Shown: positions 7,396 to 11,735 of the stretch, piece after piece | Numbering within the stretch: position 1 is the first letter of the stretch | How the letters are laid out: the number at the start of each line of letters is the position of its first letter | Source of the DNA: a bacterium | Lineage (GTDB): Bacteria; Omnitrophota; Gorgyraeia; Gygaellales; UBA12090 | Length of the DNA stretch: 11,735 nucleotides | Assembly: GCA_004299495.1 (NCBI GenBank) | Contig: SCPY01000035.1 | Location: 1-11,735, forward strand | Direction of reading: 5' to 3' | The notes under the pieces: model-generated | What the model saw: the letters and a program-made list of their open reading frames with translations, nothing else | Database searches by the model: none | Told to the model about the DNA's origin: nothing | Program-made: the position numbers and the translations under genes

Positions 7396-7952
7396 GCATG
7401 GACAAGAAAAAGATAGAGAAGGCGGTAAGGGAAATCCTGGGGGCAATCGGCGAAGACCCCACGCGTAAAGATTTGCTGGGTACGCCAAGGCGCGTTGCCG
7501 AAATGTATGAAGAGATATTCTCTGGCATAGCCAGTGACCCCGCCAGGGAGCTGGAGGTAGTGCTTGACCAAAAGCACGAGGAGATTATTCTGCTCAAAGG
7601 CATTCCTTTATACAGCTGCTGCGAGCACCATCTCCTGCCTTTTGTGGGCAAGGCCTGCGTGGCGTATATCCCGCGGCAGGGAAGGGTTACCGGCTTAAGC
7701 AAGATTGCCAGGGTGGTGGATACCCTGGCCAGGCGCCCTCAGGTCCAGGAGCGATTAACCACCCAGATAGCCGAGATTATTATGTCTAAATTAAGGCCGC
7801 TTGGCGTTATGGTGGTGATAGAAGCGGAGCATATGTGTATGTCGATGCGCGGAGTGCAGAAGCCGGGCACGCTTACCGTAACCTCCGCGGTAAGGGGAAT
7901 TTTTAAGGAAAATTTCAAGACCCGCTCGGAAGCCCTTGAGCTGATGAAATAA
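7392..7952 (+). CDS. folE: GTP cyclohydrolase I
   Basis: FolE converts GTP to 7,8-dihydroneopterin triphosphate, the entry step of folate (and some queuosine-type) pterin synthesis. The 186-residue length fits type I enzymes. Visible features are DPTRKDLLGTPRRVAEMY (22-39), the zinc site CEHH (77-80, giving Cys77 and His80), the third zinc ligand Cys149 in EHMCM, RRPQVQERLT (114-123) and SMRGVQKPG (151-159). The start shares ATGA with the mnmE stop, so translation is coupled; a second Met two codons later (7398) is an alternative start. Together with purH, folC and mnmE it makes a run of four genes connected through folate and GTP. dgkA follows after 14 bases. Confidence 0.97.
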   Translation: MSMDKKKIEKAVREILGAIGEDPTRKDLLGTPRRVAEMYEEIFSGIASDPARELEVVLDQKHEEIILLKGIPLYSCCEHHLLPFVGKACVAYIPRQGRVTGLSKIARVVDTLARRPQVQERLTTQIAEIIMSKLRPLGVMVVIEAEHMCMSMRGVQKPGTLTVTSAVRGIFKENFKTRSEALELMK

Positions 7953-7966
7953 GAAAGGCCAGGCTT

Positions 7967-8356
7967 ATGCCGGAAGAAAAGAAAAGTTGGAAAAACGAGA
8001 ATTTGTTCAGCAGCATTAAGCACGCGCTCTTCGGCATCAGCCATATCCTGAACCATCATTATAACGCGCGCCTGATCTTTCTTTCGGCGATATTGACGGT
8101 CGCGCTGGGCCTTTATTTCGGGATATCTAACCTTGAAATGTTTGTCTTGGGCGTGGCGATAATGATAGTTTTTATTGCCGAGGTAATCAATACCATAGTG
8201 GAAGACCTGAGTAATCTGATTACTGAAGAATTCCACCCCAAAGTGAAGCTAATCAAGGATGCCGCCGCCGGGGTGGTGCTGGTAGCGGTATTCTTTTCCG
8301 CGGTGTTAGGATACTGCGTGTTTATCAAGCGCGTTATGGCGCTGTGGAAAAAATAA
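7967..8356 (+). CDS. dgkA: Diacylglycerol kinase / undecaprenol kinase family membrane protein
   Basis: This is a small integral-membrane lipid kinase of the prokaryotic DAGK family, which phosphorylates diacylglycerol or undecaprenol using ATP. The 129 residues show a short soluble N-terminus, then three hydrophobic helices (about 35-52, 56-76, 100-121). The family signature is present: AEVINTIVED (71-80) supplies the E-x-x-N-x-x-x-E pattern (Glu72, Asn75, Glu79), followed by His90 and KLIKDAAAG (94-102). AGAAAGG at 7953-7959 is spaced seven bases from the ATG. The layout resembles the Gram-positive-type undecaprenol kinases as much as E. coli DgkA, so the substrate is open. The DUF212 gene downstream, a possible lipid phosphatase relative, would fit lipid-phosphate recycling, but that link is only inference. 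Confidence 0.9.
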   Translation: MPEEKKSWKNENLFSSIKHALFGISHILNHHYNARLIFLSAILTVALGLYFGISNLEMFVLGVAIMIVFIAEVINTIVEDLSNLITEEFHPKVKLIKDAAAGVVLVAVFFSAVLGYCVFIKRVMALWKK

Positions 8357-8374
8357 AAAGGAGGAATATTTAAG

Positions 8375-8626
8375 ATGATCGGCGTAGGAGGAGTAACTCA
8401 TAAGCATTATCAGGAAACAAAAGGCCTAAAGATAACCGGCGGAGAAGCCGTCAAGAAAGGCGCCATCTTAACCCGCGAAGGCGATAAATGGAAGGCGGGC
8501 CTTAACGTGGGAGGGAAAAATGCCACCCTGCGCGCGCTCTGCGACGGAACGGTATATTTCTCCGTTAAAAGGGGCACCTACAGGACACAGAAGAGGTATA
8601 CCTATATCAATGTAAAAGCAAAATAG
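8375..8626 (+). CDS. bL27-like protein (divergent ribosomal protein L27 homologue)
   Basis: The 83 residues follow the bL27 pattern through the core: GLKITGGEAVKKGAIL (17-32), then KWKAGLNVGGKNATLRAL (38-55) and DGTVYFSVKRG (57-67), corresponding to the family's GGQ-V-AG-I, G-NVG-G-D-TLFAL and DG-V-F segments. The canonical N-terminal tail (AHKKGGGSTRNGRDS type), which reaches the peptidyl-transferase centre, is replaced by a short unrelated-looking stretch, MIGVGGVTHKHYQ. It also lies outside the usual rplU-rpmA-obgE cluster. It may be the only bL27 of a reduced type or a second copy with another role. A strong AAGGAGG (8358-8364) sits 10 bases before the ATG, implying high translation. Confidence 0.75.
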   Translation: MIGVGGVTHKHYQETKGLKITGGEAVKKGAILTREGDKWKAGLNVGGKNATLRALCDGTVYFSVKRGTYRTQKRYTYINVKAK

Positions 8627-8635
8627 GCCCTCAAT

Positions 8636-8650
8636 GCCCCTTCGGGAGGC
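8636..8650 (+). promoter_or_regulatory. C(UUCG)G hairpin covering a ribosome binding site
   Basis: GCCCC-TTCG-GGaGGC folds into five base pairs around a UUCG tetraloop closed by C-G, with a single bulged A. The 3' arm contains the GGGAGG (8644-8649) that would serve the GTG start at 8655. The hairpin could therefore limit translation of the small secreted protein. No run of T follows, so it is not a terminator. Confidence 0.35.
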
Positions 8651-8654
8651 GGAT

Positions 8655-9008
8655 GTGAGAAGAACCGCTTTATTATTTCTGATACCGCTTTTTATTTTTT
8701 ACGCCATCTCCGGCATTGCCAAGGAGGACAAAAAAGAAGAAATCCCCGCGGGAATGGAGATAATCCGGATAGGAGACGGCCAGAGATTGTATCTGCCCAA
8801 AGGGACAAAGACCAAAAGAGTGGGCGCTCAGCTGATACTGGAAGATAACAGCGAATACGTAGCGAAAAGATTTTCCGAGATGGAAATTGATATCAAGGCG
8901 CTTCAGGCAAAGATTGAAGCGCAGGAGATAGAAATAGAACAGCTGAAGAAAATAATAAATGAAATACAAAACAGCCAGTTAATTTCTAAAGAAAACGAAA
9001 AACCTTAA
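8655..9008 (+). CDS. Small secreted or membrane-anchored coiled-coil protein, function unknown
   Basis: I do not recognise a family. I choose GTG 8655 because GGGAGG (8644-8649) lies five bases upstream and the resulting N-terminus is a compact Sec signal peptide, RRTALLFLIPLFIFYAISG then IAKEDKKE. An in-frame ATG at 8634 would add seven residues and has no good Shine-Dalgarno. The mature part has a short, probably beta-rich stretch (GMEIIRIGDGQRLYLPKGT, then LILEDNSEY) followed by about 45 residues of heptad-like coiled coil rich in Glu, Lys, Ile and Leu, ending in a charged tail. It is the last gene of the purH operon, and its stop lies 15 bases from the end of comM on the other strand, with no obvious terminator between them. 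Confidence 0.75.
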   Translation: MRRTALLFLIPLFIFYAISGIAKEDKKEEIPAGMEIIRIGDGQRLYLPKGTKTKRVGAQLILEDNSEYVAKRFSEMEIDIKALQAKIEAQEIEIEQLKKIINEIQNSQLISKENEKP

Positions 9009-9023
9009 AGCAAAAGAAATACC

Positions 9024-10565
9024 CTATCCCCAAACCTGCCTATCCAAACTCCGGTATTGTATCGCTTCAGAAATATGCTCTTCCCGGATTGCGTCGGATT
9101 CAGCCAAATCCGCGATGGTGCGGCTGACCTTTAAAATTTTATCGTAAGCCCTGGCGGAAAAGTTTAATTCCTCAATTGCCGCTTTTAACAAAGTTTGCCC
9201 TTCCTCGGTTAAAGCGCAATATTTTTTGATCTGTTTGTGGTTCATATGGGAATTGGCAAATATCCCGTCATCCTTAAAACGCCTTAGCTGGATATCCCGG
9301 GCCTTCTTTACCCGCCCTTTTATTACAGAGGAGGGTTCGGGATTTTCCTGGGAAGACAATTCCTTATACTTTATCGCGGGAACCTCAATGTGAATATCAA
9401 TCCTGTCTAAAAGCGGCCCGGAAATTTTGGAGAGGTATTTTTCTATTCTTGTGGTGTTACAGCGGCATTGTTTGTGGGGGTCGGTATAGAAGCCGCAGGG
9501 GCAGGGATTCATTGCCGCGACCAGCATAAATTTGGCCGGGAAGCTTAAGGACTTTTGGATGCGCGAGACTTTTATTCTGCCTTCCTCCAGCGGCTGGCGA
9601 AGCGCCTCCAGGACGCTGCGCCTGAATTCGGGCAGTTCATCCAGAAACAGCACTCCGTTATGGGAGAGGCTTATTTCGCCGGGTTGGGGGATTTGGCTGC
9701 CGCCCACCATCGCCACATCCGAGATGGTATGATGCGGAGCGTAAAACGGGCGTTGAGTAATCAGCCCAAGTTTTTCAGGGATGGCTCCCAGGCAGGAATG
9801 AATTTGGGTGGCCTCCAGGGTTTCTTCTAAAGTCATATCAGGGATAATTCCGGGAACCCTTTTTGCCAGCATGGTCTTGCCGCTTCCCGGAGGCCCTATC
9901 ATAAGTACATTATGAGCTCCCGCCGCCGCTACTTCTAATGCCCTCTTGGCTAAGCCTTGGCCTTTTACTTCCTGGAAATCAAATTGAGGGCAGGCATCGT
10001 GCATTAATGAGCGCAGGTCTAATTTTGTGGGAGGGATGCTATTTTGCTCGGACAGAAAATATACCGCCTCTTTCAGGCTCTTTAAGCCAAAAGACTGAAT
10101 TTCCTCCAGGATTCCCGCTTCAAAGGCATTTGCCCGGGGAAGAACCAGCTTGCGAGGCGAACCCGGGGTTTTTTTGCCGCGCACAGCCAGGGCAATAGGC
10201 AATGCCCCTTTTACCGGCCGGATGCCCCCGTCTAAGGAAAGCTCTCCCAGAAAGATAAAATCTGCCAAATTCTCTTTATTAATCTGGGAAGAACTGGCTA
10301 AAAGCCCCAGGGCGATTGGTAAGTCAAAGGCAGGGCCGCTTTTTGGGATGTCCGCGGGGGCAAGGTTAACCGTTATCCTGTCCGCGGGGAATTTGAATCC
10401 GCTGTTATTGATGGCGCACTTAATCCGCTCTTTGCTTTCCTTGGTGGCCTGGTCAGCCAGCCCCACAAAGTTCATTGAGGGAAGCCCTTGGCGCACATCA
10501 ACTTCAATTTCAACAGGATACGCTTCTATACCCAATAAGCCATAGCTTAATATTCTGGAAAGCAT
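9024..10565 (-). CDS. comM: ComM/YifB family Mg-chelatase-like AAA+ ATPase
   Basis: ComM proteins are hexameric AAA+ helicases that promote branch migration during natural transformation and recombination; in many species the gene is simply called yifB. The 513 residues are full length. Residues 1-170 are the S5/Lon-type ChlI domain (GLADQATKESKERI, 35-48). The AAA+ core has Walker A GPPGSGKT (224-231), APHHTIS (276-282), Walker B VLFLDE (305-310), the zinc-type motif NPCPCG (353-358) with C-R-C after it, and GPLLDRIDIHIEV (383-395). The C-terminal Mg-chelatase domain contains FSARAYDKILKVSRTIADL. AAGGA lies five bases before the ATG. It is convergent with the purH operon and divergent from the 10661 gene. 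No clear promoter was found for it in the 95 bases upstream. Its presence hints at DNA uptake competence but does not prove it. Confidence 0.95.
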   Translation of the reverse strand: MLSRILSYGLLGIEAYPVEIEVDVRQGLPSMNFVGLADQATKESKERIKCAINNSGFKFPADRITVNLAPADIPKSGPAFDLPIALGLLASSSQINKENLADFIFLGELSLDGGIRPVKGALPIALAVRGKKTPGSPRKLVLPRANAFEAGILEEIQSFGLKSLKEAVYFLSEQNSIPPTKLDLRSLMHDACPQFDFQEVKGQGLAKRALEVAAAGAHNVLMIGPPGSGKTMLAKRVPGIIPDMTLEETLEATQIHSCLGAIPEKLGLITQRPFYAPHHTISDVAMVGGSQIPQPGEISLSHNGVLFLDELPEFRRSVLEALRQPLEEGRIKVSRIQKSLSFPAKFMLVAAMNPCPCGFYTDPHKQCRCNTTRIEKYLSKISGPLLDRIDIHIEVPAIKYKELSSQENPEPSSVIKGRVKKARDIQLRRFKDDGIFANSHMNHKQIKKYCALTEEGQTLLKAAIEELNFSARAYDKILKVSRTIADLAESDAIREEHISEAIQYRSLDRQVWG

Positions 10566-10573
10566 ATTTTTCC

Positions 10574-10602
10574 TTGCAAGATAAGCCGAATAAAGTTATA
10601 AT
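10574..10602 (+). promoter_or_regulatory. Sigma70-type promoter of the 10661 operon
   Basis: There is a -35 TTGCAA (10574-10579), a 17-base spacer and a perfect -10 TATAAT (10597-10602). The predicted start near 10609 gives a leader of about 50 bases ahead of the 10661 gene. The -35 overlaps the ribosome-binding region of the divergent comM gene. Confidence 0.65.
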
Positions 10603-10660
10603 TTACCTTAACATAAAACATAGTTGAAATCAAGCGAATCCATGGGCAGGGGTAAAAAAG

Positions 10661-11242
10661 ATGAAAAAGAATATGCTTGTTCTGATATTCTCACTGATGA
10701 TAGGCGCGGTTATTTTTTCTGTCGTGCGTTATATAGCCGTTTACCAGGCCAAGGCCAGGTTAGAATATGAGCTTTCCCAGGTAAAAGAGCATGCCTGGTT
10801 TTTAGAGGGGCAGCTAAAACAGGATGAGGAATTAATCAGCGGCTTAAACGAGGAAAAGCGCCTGCTGGCCGATACCCTCAAAGAGAAAGAATCCAGGATT
10901 TCTCAATTAGAGCAAAAAAATACCCAAAGCCAGGAGCACATTTTTTCTTTAGTCAATGAGATAGAAGGCGCGCGTAAGCAGAGAGATAAGACAATGAAGG
11001 ATTTATCCGCAAACCAGGAAAAATTAAGAGAACTTCAAGCAAGGCTGCAGTCTATCCCGGAACTAAAAAAGGCAATCAAGGAAGTAAGGATGCGGACGCG
11101 AAACCGCCGCCTCGAAACCAATCATCGCCCGGCGCCGCTTGGGCGGATTTCCGAAGCTGAAAGTAATTTAGGATATCTTCTTAGAAACGGAGTTTCTACC
11201 TATAAGCCGCGGGTTAAGATTGAGGTAACGCCCGCCCAATGA
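10661..11242 (+). CDS. Membrane-anchored coiled-coil protein, function unknown
   Basis: No family is recognised. A single hydrophobic segment at residues 4-26 with two Lys before it looks like a signal anchor. Residues about 30-140 are a long Glu/Lys/Gln/Leu-rich coiled coil. The end (GYLLRNGVSTYKPRVKIEVTPAQ region) looks like a small conserved extracytoplasmic tail. Residues about 145-165 are unusually Arg/Pro-rich, and their DNA is GC-rich with an inverted pair CGCCC (11125-11129) and GGGCG (11140-11144), possibly another palindrome-derived insert. AGGGG (10648-10652) lies eight bases before the ATG. The stop shares ATGA with the DUF212 gene, so the two are translationally coupled and may act together at the membrane. 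Confidence 0.8.
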   Translation: MKKNMLVLIFSLMIGAVIFSVVRYIAVYQAKARLEYELSQVKEHAWFLEGQLKQDEELISGLNEEKRLLADTLKEKESRISQLEQKNTQSQEHIFSLVNEIEGARKQRDKTMKDLSANQEKLRELQARLQSIPELKKAIKEVRMRTRNRRLETNHRPAPLGRISEAESNLGYLLRNGVSTYKPRVKIEVTPAQ

Positions 11243-11691
11243 AAGAGATGTTCGCGCGCTTCTTTATGCATAACCGCATCCTCTCGGTTACTATCGTGGC
11301 CTGGGTTTTTACCCAGACCATCAAAGTAACCCTGGGGGTAATCAGAGAAAAAAAATTTAATTTCCGCTGGTTTATCGGTACCGGGGGAATGCCTTCATCT
11401 CATGCCGCGGGAGCGACCGCCCTGGCCCTGTCCAGCGGATTAGAGTTGGGTTTTTCTTCGCCCATCTTTGCCCTGGCGTTTGTTTTTGCCATGGTAACGA
11501 TGTTTGACGCCCAGGGGGTGCGCAGGAGCGCCGGAAAGCAGGCAGAGATCTTAAATAAAATTATAGACGATATTCACTGGCGGGGTAAGATTAAGGAAAA
11601 CAAGCTCAAGGAGCTGTTGGGGCATACGCCTATTCAGGTTATTGCCGGTTCTATAATCGGGGCATTGATCGCCCTGGCGTTGAGCAGATAG
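11239..11691 (+). CDS. DUF212 / divergent PAP2 family integral membrane protein
   Basis: The 150 residues match the YuiD-type DUF212 family, described as related to acid phosphatases and vanadium haloperoxidases. Signatures are GTGGMPSSHAA (47-57), MFDAQGVRRSAGKQA (88-102) and LKELLGHTP (123-131). There are about four hydrophobic segments (14-33, 55-70, 73-90, 132-149). The SSH and the two downstream polar motifs would be the phosphatase-like site, but the classic PAP2 signatures are not complete, so activity on lipid phosphates is plausible rather than shown. The start overlaps the stop of the preceding gene (ATGA), and the next gene's Shine-Dalgarno begins on the last base of its stop codon. 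Confidence 0.93.
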   Translation: MKEMFARFFMHNRILSVTIVAWVFTQTIKVTLGVIREKKFNFRWFIGTGGMPSSHAAGATALALSSGLELGFSSPIFALAFVFAMVTMFDAQGVRRSAGKQAEILNKIIDDIHWRGKIKENKLKELLGHTPIQVIAGSIIGALIALALSR

Positions 11692-11702
11692 GAGGTTTTT
11701 CT

Positions 11703-11735
11703 GTGAGAAACAGATTAATAGCCATTATCATAGGT
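11703..11735 (+). CDS. Start of a further gene in the operon, membrane or exported (partial)
   Basis: GGAGG at 11691-11695 is seven bases before a GTG at 11703, and the frame stays open to the window edge for 11 codons (MRNRLIAIIIG). A basic start followed by Ile/Ala/Leu indicates a signal peptide or first membrane helix. It is too short to identify. The tight spacing to the DUF212 gene puts it in the same operon. Confidence 0.6.
   Translation, partial: MRNRLIAIIIG

Noticed and set aside
8627..9023. Intrinsic terminator after the bL27-like gene or between the convergent gene ends
   Set aside because: The UUCG hairpin is not followed by a T run, and the 15 bases between the convergent stops hold no stem.
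9532..10545. Several plus-strand open frames of 66-131 codons
   Set aside because: They are antisense to comM, which has complete AAA+ motifs over the same bases.
10603..10660. A comM promoter on the minus strand
   Set aside because: TTGATT is followed at 17 bases only by TAAGGT, a poor -10, and other pairs have bad spacing, so none was called.
1..11735. tRNA or rRNA genes, CRISPR arrays, insertion sequences, TGA recoding
   Set aside because: No cloverleaf, spaced repeats, transposase or terminal inverted repeats were seen, and TGA ends genes exactly at coupled starts.

Overview
The window looks like a chromosomal piece of an uncultured Gram-negative-type bacterium, most likely Candidatus Omnitrophota (OP3) or a close relative. 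Three things suggest this: a very large secreted protein whose first 380 or so residues resemble, from memory, a domain repeated in Omnitrophota giant proteins; Ser-Ser-Pro-rich linkers; and short palindromic GC-rich inserts of the CCTGCC/GGCAGG kind inside core genes. This lineage call is an inference. TGA acts as a normal stop (for example at the ends of mnmE and of the 10661-11242 gene), so the genetic code is standard.

Layout. (1) 1-2774, minus strand: the first 920 or so codons of a giant exported protein that runs off the left edge. It has a Sec signal peptide, a large uncharacterised domain, a Ser/Pro/Gly linker, an internal twin-arginine (Tat-like) segment and a UPF0489-type domain with arginase-like metal motifs. 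(2) 2775-3007: a divergent control region with one good sigma70-type promoter per strand and a 12-bp LacI-family-like palindrome between them. (3) 3008-9008, plus strand: a tightly packed operon purH - folC - mnmE - folE - dgkA-like - bL27-like - small secreted coiled-coil protein, with overlaps or short gaps and no visible terminator. (4) 9024-10565, minus strand: comM (YifB), convergent with the operon. (5) 10661-11735, plus strand: a second operon with its own consensus promoter, encoding a membrane-anchored coiled-coil protein, a DUF212 (divergent PAP2) membrane protein and the first codons of a third gene that starts at GTG 11703.

How the genes fit together. The first four operon genes all touch folate or one-carbon chemistry. 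FolE starts pterin synthesis from GTP, FolC makes and polyglutamylates folate, PurH consumes 10-formyl-THF, and MnmE (with MnmG, not in the window) uses methylene-THF and GTP for tRNA wobble modification. DgkA and DUF212 belong to lipid or undecaprenyl-phosphate metabolism. The most unusual items are the giant Sec/Tat/UPF0489 fusion, the palindromic inserts kept in frame inside FolC and MnmE, and a bL27-like protein lacking the usual N-terminal tail. No tRNA, rRNA, CRISPR array or insertion sequence was seen.
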